A stretch of DNA of 64,000 bases from Sphingomonas sp. 32-66-10 (GCA_002280565.1 NCEF01000002.1:1-64000); one strand, 5' to 3'. Positions 17,634 through 26,801 are shown, numbered from the stretch's first letter. Made by a program: numbers and translations. The notes: generated from the sequence alone by a model not told the origin.

Positions 17634-18335
17634 TCAGACAGCCGCTCCGAACAGGCCGCCCACGCCTGCCGTCAACGCCATCGCTAGAGCGCCCCAGAAC
17701 GTGACGCGGACGATCGACCGCATGACCGGGGCGCCGCCCGCCTTCGCGCCAAGCGCCCCGAGCAAGACGAGGCACAGAAGCGAAACGGCGACGACGAGCG
17801 GTATCAGTTGCTGTCCCGGCGCGGCGGTGACCACCGCCAGCGGCATGATCGCCCCGGCGCTGAACGTCGCGGCGGATGTAAGTGCCGCCTGCAACGGCCG
17901 CGCCGTGGATATGTCGGAAATCCCCAGTTCGTCGCGGGCATGCGCCCCAAGCGCATCGTCCGCCATGAGCTGGTCGGCTACCTTGAACGCAAGATCGGGG
18001 TCCAGGCCGCGCGCCATATAGATATCCGCCAGTTCCTGCCGTTCGAATCCGGGCTGCGTGGTTAGTTCCGCCGTTTCGCGGGCGAGGTCCGCCTTCTCGG
18101 TATCGGCCTGCGAACTGACCGAGACATATTCGCCGGCGGCCATCGACATGGCGCCGGCGACAAGCGCCGCGATGCCGGCAACGAGGATGCCTGATCGATC
18201 CGTTCCCGAAGCAGCAACACCGACGATCAGGCTTCCAGTGGAAACGATACCGTCATTGGCGCCAAGGACGGCCGCGCGGAGCCAGCCGATACGCGATACC
18301 GCATGTCGTTCGGGATGGATGTGCAAGCGGGTCAT
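17634..18335 (-). CDS. VIT1/CCC1-family metal transporter
   Basis: A 233-residue five-helix membrane protein of the vacuolar iron transporter family. The hallmark first helix is present (LRAAVLGANDGIVSTGSLIVGVAASG), followed by an amphipathic cytosolic region rich in Glu and Asp (about 85-145: EYVSVSSQADTEKADL, ELADIYMARGLDPDLA) that forms the metal-binding domain in this family. It probably moves Fe2+ or Mn2+ out of the cytosol. I chose ATG 18335 (MTRLHIHPERH) over an upstream in-frame start because alignable sequence begins there. It lies between the TonB and cytochrome b genes on the same strand. Confidence 0.85.
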   Translation of the reverse strand: MTRLHIHPERHAVSRIGWLRAAVLGANDGIVSTGSLIVGVAASGTDRSGILVAGIAALVAGAMSMAAGEYVSVSSQADTEKADLARETAELTTQPGFERQELADIYMARGLDPDLAFKVADQLMADDALGAHARDELGISDISTARPLQAALTSAATFSAGAIMPLAVVTAAPGQQLIPLVVAVSLLCLVLLGALGAKAGGAPVMRSIVRVTFWGALAMALTAGVGGLFGAAV

Positions 18336-18413
18336 GGGTTCTCCAGCCAAGGGTCGGCACAAGACCATGACCGCATTTGCTGACCAGTTCCTGACGCAAT
18401 GCTGTTTCCGGCG

Positions 18414-19115
18414 CTAATTGAAATGGAAAGGCAGGACGAAATCGAGCTTTTCCGCATCGAGGCTTTCTGGCGGGCGCGGAAAGGGCGCCGCCAGGCGAAC
18501 CGTGCGAAGGGCGAGCCGGTCAAGTTGTGTATTGCCGCTGGATTGCGCGAGCGAGAGTCCGCGCAAGGCGCCATCAGGACCGATGGAAAAATTAATCAGC
18601 GCCTCGCCTTCAAGATGGAGGCCCGCCGGGCGTCGGGCGGCAATCCATTCCCACAACCGTCGAAGATAGGCCGCACGCGCGGCGCTGAGCGTTGATGACG
18701 CAGTCTGCGGCGAAGCAGGTTGGGGAAGCGGCATGTCGACGTTCATGCGGGCAGGCAAAGGCGACGGTGCGACAGGTAGCGTCAAGGCAGCCTGATCGGA
18801 GGCGGGCCGATCGGGCGACGCCTGCGGCCCTTGCCCCGCGCGTGTCGCTGGAGTTGTATTGGGGGGCGTCAGCTGATTTGCCGGTCTGGGGGCGGCATTC
18901 GGTCGGCGGACAGGCGGTTGTTCGGTTTCGAGCGAAGGCAGCGCCATGACCGTGACCGTGAGGAGTTCCTCCCGCCTTTCGGGGACAAGACGCGGACTGT
19001 GACTCCATAGGCTATAGACCGCAAGAACACTCGCATGTAGCACAAGCGACACGAGGAACCCGAAAGCCCTCGTATCGCTCGCCTGGGTCAGCCGATATGC
19101 CGGACTAGCGGCCAT
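18414..19115 (-). CDS. TonB-family energy transducer
   Basis: A 233-residue TonB-like protein. It has an N-terminal membrane anchor (FGFLVSLVLHASVLAVYSLW, with the usual His in the helix), a proline-rich periplasmic spacer (about 60-150) and a C-terminal TonB domain (YLRRLWEWIAARRPAG, GEALINFSIGPDGAL, LDRLALRTVRLAAPFPRPPES). It would transmit proton-motive force to an outer-membrane receptor. It begins 3 bp after the stop of the copper receptor gene, so it is most likely a dedicated partner. Confidence 0.9.
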   Translation of the reverse strand: MAASPAYRLTQASDTRAFGFLVSLVLHASVLAVYSLWSHSPRLVPERREELLTVTVMALPSLETEQPPVRRPNAAPRPANQLTPPNTTPATRAGQGPQASPDRPASDQAALTLPVAPSPLPARMNVDMPLPQPASPQTASSTLSAARAAYLRRLWEWIAARRPAGLHLEGEALINFSIGPDGALRGLSLAQSSGNTQLDRLALRTVRLAAPFPRPPESLDAEKLDFVLPFHFN

Positions 19116-19118
19116 GCC

Positions 19119-21263
19119 TCAGAATTTCGAAGTAAGGCCGATGTTGAAGGAGCGGCCTCGACCAGGCACCGGCCGCAAGTCGCCGGTCGCCTTGTAATCG
19201 CCGAGCGACATGCCGCCCAGTGGCAGATCATACCCCTTGTCGAACAGGTTCTGAACGTCCAGGCCCAGCCGGTACTTACCCCAAGAATAGCCGGTCCGAA
19301 GATTGACGAGCGCATAGTCGTCCGTTCGGGGCTCTTTGCGCGTGGCGTCGACCCGGTTCTTGTCCGCCACGACCGCCAGTTCGACCGCGCTCTCCCAGCC
19401 CCCGAGCCTATGCTCCAGCGCAAACGTCGCGTTGAACGGCATCTGATGATAGAGCGACCCGCCGTCGTCCAGATTACGCCCGCGCAGCCAGCTTGCCGTT
19501 GCGGTCAGTTTCGCCGTGCCAGCCGATGACGACTGCCATAGCGCAAGCGATCCCGAGACATCGACGCCATATAGCTCGGCTTCGCGGTTGGCGAACCGAA
19601 GCTGCACGAACCCCGTCGGCGTGCCCATCATATTGGTGAAATCGGCCAGTTTCACGACATCGATATAATCATGGACGCGCGTGTAATAGGGCGCGATCCT
19701 GAGCGTCCAGCCATTGGCGCCGGCGCCTTTCAGACTGACTGCGGCACTTATCGTATCGGCCCTTTCGGGCTTCAGGGCGGGATTGCCGACATAGCCGTTG
19801 CCATCACCGAACCAGCCGATCATCCGGCTCGACATCGAACCGCGTCCCCAGCTGTAGCGTTCATAGACGTTGGGTGAGCGGCTCTTGCGCGCATAGCCCA
19901 GTTCGAGCGTCGCCTGATCGCTCGGCGCATAGCGGACAAGGGCCGTGGCGCTCCAGTTGCTGTCATCCCGCTTGCGATCCGCGGCGTTGAACGCGGTGGC
20001 CGCCATCGCGTCAGCCATATTCATCATCGAGGTGGAATAGGGTTGGACCTCGCCGGTGTTCATCCAGACCTGATCGTTGCGGAGGCCGACCAAGGTGGTC
20101 AGTTGCGGCGTCCACTTGGCCTCCCATTCGGCAAAGGTGCCAAGCCGGTCACGCTTCGCACCGTTCACATTGATATAGGTATTCGGCCCCATCATCATGT
20201 GGCCCGCGACCGCCGGCCAGTAGTCATTGAGCCATTGGTGGTGGAATTCGCTCCCGAGACGCAGCGTGTCGCGATTGGACAGCATAATGTCGCCCTTGAG
20301 CGTATAGCCGGCGCTATGAACCTCGGTGTTCATGGGCATACCGCCGGTCGCGGTGCCGCCCTTGTCCGCCAGGAAATTCATCCGATGGTCGGTGTCGCGA
20401 TAGAAGGCGCGCAGGTCCAGATCGCCCCAGTCGAAGGCGCCCTTCCAGTGACCGTTCAGATACCAGCTCTTGTTGGATGTCATGTCCATATACTGGTTGG
20501 GAAAGCCCTCGTACGGCGAGAAGTGATAGCCGCCCTTCAGTTCGAACAGGCCGATATCGGTTTGCGCGGCCAGGCTCAGCGCATGGTCCGTCTTCTTGTA
20601 TTCAGTCGAACGGATGGTGCCGTCACGGCCGCCGCCCTTGTAATTGTCGGACTGGGTGAAGGAACCGGCATAGCTGAGGCTGAGCCTGTCGCTTGCCGCC
20701 GTGATCGAAAGTGCGCCGCCGAAGCCGTCGCCGTTACTGCGGTAGAAGGTGGACAGTTCGCCCGTCAGCAATCGTTCGCCCGCCTTGGCGAAGCGCGGTG
20801 TCAGGGTTTCGACGGAAATCGCGCCGCCGATGCTGTCACCGCCCATGCTGACCGGCGTCACGCCCGTGATGACGCTGATCGCATCAATCGTCTGCGGATC
20901 GGTGTAGGACAAAGGCGGGTTCATCGCATTGGTGCAGGCGATGTCGATCGGCACGCCGTCGACCAATATGGTCAGCCGCTGGCTTTCGAGGCCCCGGATC
21001 ACCGGCAGGCTGGAAAAGCCACCGGCGTCGAAGCTGCTGACCCCCGGCAGGCGACCGATCAGCGCCGCCGTATCGCTTGTTCCCGATTGCAGGGGCGCGA
21101 TCTTGTCACGCGAAAGGATCTCGGAAGAGACGGGGCCAGCAGGGCGATCCTTGGAATCGATCTCGATGGACGGAAGGACTTGCGTGTCCTGGGCAAAAGC
21201 ACTCGCGGCCGACAGGCCATAGAATACTGCAGCCGCGCTCGCGGCTTTGGAAATGACAGACAT
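19119..21263 (-). CDS. TonB-dependent copper receptor (OprC/NosA-like)
   Basis: A 714-residue outer-membrane receptor starting at ATG 21263, with a signal peptide ending AASAFAQ. The plug domain runs to about residue 155 and the beta-barrel to the terminal Phe (LTSKF). The plug has an exact CxxxM pair (Cys110, Met114 in ACTNAMNPPLSY). OprC binds copper through CxxxM plus a distal HxM, and candidate HxM pairs are present at His293/Met295 and His355/Met357. It therefore most likely imports copper. A TonB gene lies 3 bp downstream and DUF2946 upstream. A longer in-frame start at 21299 exists but would bury the signal peptide. Confidence 0.9.
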   Translation of the reverse strand: MSVISKAASAAAVFYGLSAASAFAQDTQVLPSIEIDSKDRPAGPVSSEILSRDKIAPLQSGTSDTAALIGRLPGVSSFDAGGFSSLPVIRGLESQRLTILVDGVPIDIACTNAMNPPLSYTDPQTIDAISVITGVTPVSMGGDSIGGAISVETLTPRFAKAGERLLTGELSTFYRSNGDGFGGALSITAASDRLSLSYAGSFTQSDNYKGGGRDGTIRSTEYKKTDHALSLAAQTDIGLFELKGGYHFSPYEGFPNQYMDMTSNKSWYLNGHWKGAFDWGDLDLRAFYRDTDHRMNFLADKGGTATGGMPMNTEVHSAGYTLKGDIMLSNRDTLRLGSEFHHQWLNDYWPAVAGHMMMGPNTYINVNGAKRDRLGTFAEWEAKWTPQLTTLVGLRNDQVWMNTGEVQPYSTSMMNMADAMAATAFNAADRKRDDSNWSATALVRYAPSDQATLELGYARKSRSPNVYERYSWGRGSMSSRMIGWFGDGNGYVGNPALKPERADTISAAVSLKGAGANGWTLRIAPYYTRVHDYIDVVKLADFTNMMGTPTGFVQLRFANREAELYGVDVSGSLALWQSSSAGTAKLTATASWLRGRNLDDGGSLYHQMPFNATFALEHRLGGWESAVELAVVADKNRVDATRKEPRTDDYALVNLRTGYSWGKYRLGLDVQNLFDKGYDLPLGGMSLGDYKATGDLRPVPGRGRSFNIGLTSKF

Positions 21264-21326
21264 GGATGAATCCTGATCCAGGCGCGCGGCGGTCCGCACG
21301 CCGTTGAAAATGAACAGCGAAGGGGA

Positions 21327-21728
21327 TCAGGCGGCTGTTGGCGGTCCTATTGGCGGAGGCCGCAGAAATGGCGAGGGTGCGGGCGGCGCGAAAGATAGGC
21401 CAAGAAAGCCCATCGCCAGGATGAAGGCAATGGCGAGCGCCAGCAGGATCGGATCGGCGGCGGCGAGCGCTGGCGACGACAGGCCCGAGAAAGCGCAAGG
21501 TATGTCGGCCTGCTTGTGATCTGCGGGATCATGATCGCCGGACCTGCCCGGAATCTCCATCATGACCGTTTGCAGACCCTGGCCCGAGCAGAGCTGGACC
21601 AATATCGCACCCGAAGAGACGTTCGGCATGAACCCGGCTGGCACCAGCACTTTCATCATGAGCGCGGCGCTTACCAGCCAGATGGCCAGCCAGCGATGCC
21701 GGGCAAGAAGGGAACGAAGCGTGGTCAC
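21327..21728 (-). CDS. DUF2946 family membrane protein
   Basis: About 133 residues. It has an N-terminal hydrophobic helix (WLAIWLVSAALMMKVLVPAG), a central His/Asp-containing segment, CAFSGLSSP, a second helix (ILLALAIAFILAMGFLGL) and a Pro-rich tail. This is the plan of DUF2946 proteins, commonly found next to TonB-dependent copper receptors. It is the first gene of the copper block, 63 bp before the receptor start. The start is uncertain: GTG 21728 is the nearest candidate before the conserved region, with no strong ribosome-binding site. Confidence 0.65.
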   Translation of the reverse strand: MTTLRSLLARHRWLAIWLVSAALMMKVLVPAGFMPNVSSGAILVQLCSGQGLQTVMMEIPGRSGDHDPADHKQADIPCAFSGLSSPALAAADPILLALAIAFILAMGFLGLSFAPPAPSPFLRPPPIGPPTAA

Positions 21729-22003
21729 GGGAGCGGTCTTTAGAAATCGGCACTGCTGATGTCGAGGTGACAAGTTGTATTTTTTGGATACATCGCCTTG
21801 ATTTAGCGCATTGCGAACAATTTCTGGCGGAAGCATTCCGCAAGCGGGAAATCGAGTGCGGCAAAATTCCGGCAAAACATGTCACCGCAGCCAACGGGGA
21901 TGCAAAACCAGATGCTGGCGTGTCCTGTCCCATTCACCGCAGCATGTCGACCGCGACGACGAAGATCAGCATCGTGAAAAGATGACCAGCGATAGCCTAT
22001 CTC
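21729..22003. other. Intergenic region upstream of copper block
   Basis: An AT-richer stretch between the DUF2946 start and the integrase stop. It should contain the promoter of the minus-strand copper genes. I see no convincing palindrome, tRNA or conserved short ORF in it. Confidence 0.4.
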
Positions 22004-23569
22004 TCATGCGGCTGCTTTGTGCTCAGTATAAGATTTTATTATTGCCACGCCGACCGGGCTGATCTGCCACCATGCGAGTAGATCGTTCGGGCCCGTATTG
22101 GCAATCGCAAAGCCTCGCTTAGCCAACATAGCAAGCGCAGGATCGCTAGCCGAAGCCAGAAAGCCTTTGCTCTCAAGCGGCAATGCAGCAAGTTCGGTTA
22201 ACGCATCCCATTCGGCATCGGGCAGCAATCCGTTGCCGGCGGGGGCCACCTCCTTGATCGGGATGGGTCCGGCCGCCTTGCGACGGTTGCGGGACGTAGG
22301 CTTGATCTCGCCAGCCAGCGCGGAGGCGATCCGGCGGCCGACGCGATTGGCGGCCTTCACGGACGGATCATGCTGGACATGGGCATAGATCATCGTCGAG
22401 CGTAGATTGGCATGGCCGAGGATCGCGCCCGTCAAGGCCAGCGCCTCGCCGTGCGAGGTGGCCGTGGCGCCAACCGTATGGCGCAGCGTATGCGGGGTGA
22501 CGCCGGGCAGCTCGGCCTTTTTGACGATCTTCGGCCAGATGTTCTTGGTGCCCTGGAAATAGCTGTCGCCCTCGTCGGCCGGGAAAACGTAGTCCGTGCC
22601 ATCCACCTTCTCGACGCCTTTGAGCAAGGTCGCCGCCGCAAGGCAGAGTGGGCGGATCGACTTGCCGGTCTTGCTGTCGTCGAGAACGAGCAGATCGTTT
22701 TCCAGGTCGACTTCATCCCACTTCAGTTCCGCGATTTCGTTGCGACGGCAGCCAGTCAGCACCCACAGTCGAGTGATGTTGAGCGCCTTGACGTTGACAC
22801 CCTCGGTTTCCAATGCGTCACAGGCCGCGCCGAGGCGTGCGACTTCCTCAAGTGACAGGAAGCGCGTGCGCTTGTTGTCGGACTTGTTCACCACGGCCTT
22901 CTCGCAGGGGTTGGCGGCGACGATCTCGTGGCGCTTGGCGAAGCTGAACACAGCCGACAGATCGCGGAATACCTTGCGGGCCGCACCACTGCCGCCCTTT
23001 ACGATGATGCGCGTGCGCGGCCCCGTCTTCTCATTCTTCGCCGTCTTACCCGCCTCGACATCGCGGAAAAACCGTTCGACGTCGGCGGCGTTGACTTCCG
23101 TAACGCGCTTGCGACCGAGAAGCGGCACGACATGATGGCGCAACCGGGCGACGGTATACTTCTTGGTCAAGGGCTTCATCGGCTGACCCTGGCGCTTGCC
23201 GCGTTGGACGAAGCAGCCCTCCTTTTCATACAGGTCGATCAACGCGCCAACTCGCATTTCCTTACGCTTGGCGTTCCGCTCCGAAACAGGGTCTTTGCCC
23301 ATCAGCGCGGAAGCCACGATCTCCTTTGCCCGCTTGCGCGCCAGTTCGACCGTGAGGGGGCCGAACTGCCCGATCGTGAAAAAGCGTTGCGGCGCGTTCC
23401 GGCCACCGCCTTCGGCCAGATACTTGACGACAAAGGTTTTGACGCCGCTCACCCCGACGCGAACGCCGAAACCCTTCGTATCGCTATCCCACAGCATATA
23501 CCGCTTGGCTCGTGGCTCAGCGGCGTCCACCACCGTTTTTGTCAGCTTAATTTCGGACTGCTTCGCCAT
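22004..23569 (-). CDS. Tyrosine recombinase integrase of the left island
   Basis: A 521-residue P4-type integrase. An N-terminal arm-binding DUF4102 domain (WDSDTKGFGVRVGVSGVKTFVV) is followed by a core-binding region and the catalytic domain: first Arg in TGCRRNEIAEL, HxxR in HTLRHT, LGH, and the nucleophile Tyr in RSTMIYAHV. About 100 extra residues follow the catalytic domain, and their role is unknown. Start 23569 (MAKQSEIKLT) matches the family; the open frame extends to 23659. It lies 187 bp from the tRNA-Gly 3'-end repeat at 23757, so it probably integrated the resistance island to its left. Confidence 0.9.
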   Translation of the reverse strand: MAKQSEIKLTKTVVDAAEPRAKRYMLWDSDTKGFGVRVGVSGVKTFVVKYLAEGGGRNAPQRFFTIGQFGPLTVELARKRAKEIVASALMGKDPVSERNAKRKEMRVGALIDLYEKEGCFVQRGKRQGQPMKPLTKKYTVARLRHHVVPLLGRKRVTEVNAADVERFFRDVEAGKTAKNEKTGPRTRIIVKGGSGAARKVFRDLSAVFSFAKRHEIVAANPCEKAVVNKSDNKRTRFLSLEEVARLGAACDALETEGVNVKALNITRLWVLTGCRRNEIAELKWDEVDLENDLLVLDDSKTGKSIRPLCLAAATLLKGVEKVDGTDYVFPADEGDSYFQGTKNIWPKIVKKAELPGVTPHTLRHTVGATATSHGEALALTGAILGHANLRSTMIYAHVQHDPSVKAANRVGRRIASALAGEIKPTSRNRRKAAGPIPIKEVAPAGNGLLPDAEWDALTELAALPLESKGFLASASDPALAMLAKRGFAIANTGPNDLLAWWQISPVGVAIIKSYTEHKAAA

Positions 23570-23756
23570 TTTCTCTGCTTTTCCGAGACCTTGATCACCG
23601 TTCCGGGCTACAACCGGGCTACAACGAAAAGGGGAAATTATAGGTTTCGTCTCGGCCATATATAGCGTAGAGAGATGCTAAAAACAAACGTAAAATCATA
23701 ATCTTAATCGTAGAATAGCGGCCTGTGGCGTTGAGTGGAGAAGCGCTCATGCAACT

Positions 23757-23803
23757 TTGCCAAGGTTGGGGTCGAGGGTTCGAATCCCTTCGCCCGCTCC
23801 AGT
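23757..23803 (+). repeat. Attachment-site repeat 1: 3' half of tRNA-Gly(GCC)
   Basis: 47 bp identical to 35040-35086. It begins at the anticodon loop (TTGCCAA, anticodon GCC) and runs through the variable loop, T-arm (TTCGAAT) and acceptor strand CGCCCGC to discriminator T and CCA. The sequence to its left is not a normal tRNA-Gly 5' half: only 5 of 7 acceptor positions would pair. So this is an att scar, serving as the right end of the left island and the left end of the satellite. Confidence 0.85.
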
Positions 23804-23965
23804 TTTACGGTGTAATTGCGGATGGTTAGCGAGGCTGCCGAGAGGCAGCCTTCGTTGTTTCTGGGCCTTGGGGAGCAGGCGGGGGAGCATAATTTATTAT
23901 TAGTTTGCCCCTCGGAATCGCAGACTCTAAGATTCCCCAAATGGGGTAACGTCAAGGGAGTGGTC

Positions 23966-25612
23966 GTGAAATTCATCGAGGATCAAACGGCTCAGAAGCT
24001 ACGGGGTGGTTACTACACCCCCCTCGATCTCGCGTCCTTCATTTCCCGCTGGGTTGCCGACCTTAAGCCGAGCAAAATCCTAGAGCCGAGTTGCGGCGAT
24101 GGCGTCTTCTTCCAGGCGATGGCCGACGTTGGCGGCTTTCAAAAGGCTAGCCTCATCGGCTTCGAACTCGACGACGAGGAAGCTGGCAAATCGACGCGCC
24201 GCGCCAAGGAGCTTGGCCTTCGCCATGCAGATATCCGTGCGGAAGATTTTCTAGGCTGGGCCATCGACAATATGGCCAAGGGCGGCGAACGCTTCGATGC
24301 CGTGGTCGGCAATCCTCCCTTTGTTCGCTACCAGTTTCTTCCGCCCGAATTTCAGACGCGGGCTGCCATAATCTTCGACGAGTTGGGGTTAAAGTTCACA
24401 AAGCACACAAATGCGTGGGTGCCCTTTATCCTCGCCTCTATGTCGCTGCTTCGACCGGGTGGCCGGTTGGCGATGGTTGTTCCGGCCGAAATAATCCACG
24501 TCACCCACGCCCAATCGCTTCGCAGCTATCTCGGCAAGGAATGTCGCAGGCTTGTCATCATCGACCCGGAGGAGCTGTGGTTCGATGGCACGTTGCAAGG
24601 CGCTGTTATCCTTATGGCAGAGAAACGCAGTAGCGCTCGCCAGAAGGCAGAGGGCCTTGGCATGGTGCCGGTTCGGGGCCGGGAGTTTCTTCGTCGGTCC
24701 CCGTCCGAGTTGTTTGCAGAGCCACAGTCGATCAATGGAAAGACAGTTGCAGGCAAGTGGACGCGGGCGTTGCTCGATCTGGAGACGCGCGACCTGTTCG
24801 ACGAACTCGAGGGCCATGCCGAGGTTCACCGCTTCGACGATATCGCGCGCGTGGACGTTGGCATCGTTACCGGCGCGAACAAGTTTTTCCTCGTCCCCGA
24901 CGAGACGGTAAAGGCCTATAACCTAACCAAATATGCTCACCCTATGTTCGGTCGCAGCGAGCACTGCCCTGGCGTTATCTACGACGAGCGACAACATGCG
25001 GCGAATGCCGAGAAGGGGAGTCCGACGAACTTCCTCTGGTTCGACGATGCGCCCAACAAAATGTCGAGCCGGGCACGCCAGTATATCGAACGTGGCGAGG
25101 CCGAAAATCTGCACACCAGATATAAGTGCCGTATCCGCGCGCCTTGGTTCAAAGTGCCGTCGGTCTATTCCACCGAAGTCGGAATGCTCAAGCGGTGTCA
25201 CGATACCCCGCGTCTCATCCTCAATAAAATTGGGGCCTACACCACGGATACCGCCTATCGCATTCGAACACGCGAGGGGGAAGGCGAGCGACTGGTAGGA
25301 TGCTTCATCAATCCGCTAACAGCACTAAGTGCGGAATTGGAGGGGAGGCACTACGGCGGCGGCGTGCTCGAACTCATCCCCTCCGAAATCGAACGGCTCA
25401 TCATACCTCTCCCGAAAGCGGTCACGCCGGACCTGGAGGATTTGGACGCCTCTATCCGTAATCGACCGACGCACGAGACGTTGGAGCGGCAGGGGAAGAT
25501 TGTCCTCGGTGCGCTGGGTATATCCAAGGCCAAGCAAAGCAGCGCATTAGAGGGGTGGCGCAAGCTTCGGGATCGGCGACATCGAACATCAACGGAAACC
25601 GTCGAGGCCTAG
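23966..25612 (+). CDS. N6-adenine DNA methyltransferase (Eco57I/TaqI-like)
   Basis: A 548-residue gamma-class DNA methylase. Motif X/start region GGYYTP (14-19), SAM motif I ILEPSCGDGVFF (38-49) and catalytic motif IV NPPF (116-119) are in the order of TaqI/Eco57I-type enzymes. The C-terminal half (residues 270-500) looks like a target-recognition domain. I start at GTG 23966 because AAGGGAG precedes it by 5 bp; the open frame extends to 23816 without a site. Its stop shares a CTAG with the convergent PLD-nuclease gene, so the two form a likely type II restriction-modification pair carried by the satellite. Confidence 0.88.
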   Translation: MKFIEDQTAQKLRGGYYTPLDLASFISRWVADLKPSKILEPSCGDGVFFQAMADVGGFQKASLIGFELDDEEAGKSTRRAKELGLRHADIRAEDFLGWAIDNMAKGGERFDAVVGNPPFVRYQFLPPEFQTRAAIIFDELGLKFTKHTNAWVPFILASMSLLRPGGRLAMVVPAEIIHVTHAQSLRSYLGKECRRLVIIDPEELWFDGTLQGAVILMAEKRSSARQKAEGLGMVPVRGREFLRRSPSELFAEPQSINGKTVAGKWTRALLDLETRDLFDELEGHAEVHRFDDIARVDVGIVTGANKFFLVPDETVKAYNLTKYAHPMFGRSEHCPGVIYDERQHAANAEKGSPTNFLWFDDAPNKMSSRARQYIERGEAENLHTRYKCRIRAPWFKVPSVYSTEVGMLKRCHDTPRLILNKIGAYTTDTAYRIRTREGEGERLVGCFINPLTALSAELEGRHYGGGVLELIPSEIERLIIPLPKAVTPDLEDLDASIRNRPTHETLERQGKIVLGALGISKAKQSSALEGWRKLRDRRHRTSTETVEA

Positions 25613-26763
25613 TCGATTTCGATCACATATCGACCGCCGGGCAAGGATGGAGCGAACAGGCGCAAAGTGCGCCCGATCAAGCCGGGTTTGCGGATGTGGT
25701 CTACAGCGTTGTCCCAGTGCAATCCGGTTGTGTAGTTCGCTTGTCCAGCAGCCCACGCAGGCTTATGGCTTAGATGCAGGTCGAAGTCGCCAACATAGAC
25801 ACCTGCGATTACCAAAGACACGGCAACATCCGCCATTTCCTTACCGGGGTCGTTCGGATCGACACCCCACGCCAACGCCCCGAAAACGGCGTTACGGAAA
25901 TATGTGGCTTGATTAATCCGCTGGCCATTCACTTCGAATCTCGCTTGCGTCAGACGCAAAACGCCGGGATTATTTCCGTGGGTGAGTTGTTGCAGGTCGC
26001 TTGTCGGCAGATTTGGCTTTGCCCAGAGCAGCGCTCCGTATTGCGGCATGACGGACATAACCGTTCCTGGAGCTGCAACCGGGGCTTGGGGGCGTCGGGT
26101 GCGCGTGCGGTTCTGCGGCACCTTAAACGGCAGATTTATCCGCTTCTTGCTTGTATTCGGCCCTTGCTTACCAGCGCCTAGAGCAGAAGTGGCGGTCGGC
26201 TTGCGCTCATCTTCCAGCACGCCCTCTCGCAATAGCGTCACTATCTGTCGACCCGACTGGATTGCAAAGCAATGCTCAGGATGGGCTGCTTCAAGCGTTT
26301 GGAAACCGTTGGAGAAGGTGTCGAGGAATGCCGCGTCGCTAGGCTCGGCAAGATCAAGCTCGATGTTTGCTCCTGCTTCGATATTGTTGAACAGGCCAGC
26401 GTGGGTAAGATTGGCGCTCCCCATCAAAATACGAGCTACACCGTTCCCCGTTGCGATAAAGAGTTTCGGATGGAAGATACGCGCCCGCATGGCTGTATCG
26501 ACGAGGTAGACTTCGACACCGGTCGCTAGCAATCGGGCTATCGCTTGTGCGGTAGTGGAGCCGTTTCGTGCCCCGATAAAGACTTTGCACCGATTGCCTA
26601 ACGCCCGGAGCGCCGGAGCGACCTCAGCGACACCGTTTGTATTTGCGAAGGCAGAAGATAAAACAACCGAAGTAATCCAAGGCTCTGCCAACAGACCGTT
26701 CAGCTCGCTGGCGTGCTGGTGCCCGTTTGTAACAGGCTGAAAAATTGCACGCACGACTGCCAT
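25609..26763 (-). CDS. PLD-fold nuclease, probable restriction endonuclease
   Basis: A 384-residue protein with a single phospholipase-D HKD motif: His98 and Lys100 in FHPKLFIATG, then GSANLT (115-120) and a following acidic segment. Single-HKD restriction enzymes such as BfiI act as dimers with a shared active site, and NgoFVII-type endonucleases have this fold too. The region from residue 190 to the end would be the DNA-recognition domain; it has a basic Pro/Arg linker and no clear motif. Convergent with the methylase gene and sharing CTAG as stop. The start codon sits just after a hairpin that contains its ribosome-binding site. Confidence 0.8.
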   Translation of the reverse strand: MAVVRAIFQPVTNGHQHASELNGLLAEPWITSVVLSSAFANTNGVAEVAPALRALGNRCKVFIGARNGSTTAQAIARLLATGVEVYLVDTAMRARIFHPKLFIATGNGVARILMGSANLTHAGLFNNIEAGANIELDLAEPSDAAFLDTFSNGFQTLEAAHPEHCFAIQSGRQIVTLLREGVLEDERKPTATSALGAGKQGPNTSKKRINLPFKVPQNRTRTRRPQAPVAAPGTVMSVMPQYGALLWAKPNLPTSDLQQLTHGNNPGVLRLTQARFEVNGQRINQATYFRNAVFGALAWGVDPNDPGKEMADVAVSLVIAGVYVGDFDLHLSHKPAWAAGQANYTTGLHWDNAVDHIRKPGLIGRTLRLFAPSLPGGRYVIEID

Positions 26764-26768
26764 TGTAT

Positions 26769-26801
26769 CCCCCTACGCCTTTGCCGACGCAAACGTAGGG
26801 G
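26769..26801 (-). promoter_or_regulatory. Hairpin sequestering the nuclease ribosome-binding site
   Basis: In the minus-strand transcript CCCCTACG pairs perfectly with CGTAGGGG (8 bp), with an inner TTTGC/GCAAA stem (5 bp) closed by a 4-base loop; two unpaired bases separate the stems on one side. The only good Shine-Dalgarno sequence for the PLD nuclease, AGGGGG, lies inside the 3' arm, 5 bases before ATG 26763. As DNA the same palindrome could instead be an operator. Either way it would restrain nuclease expression. Confidence 0.65.

Noticed and set aside
23718..23801. Possible complete tRNA-Gly at attachment repeat 1
   Set aside because: The anticodon arm pairs, but the 5' half is not a normal tRNA-Gly and two of seven acceptor pairs fail; better explained as an att scar.
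23704..23976. 90-codon minus-strand frame containing AKGFEPSTPTLAKL
   Set aside because: This phrase arises from translating the antisense of a tRNA T-arm; it is a common spurious annotation at tRNA-derived att sites.
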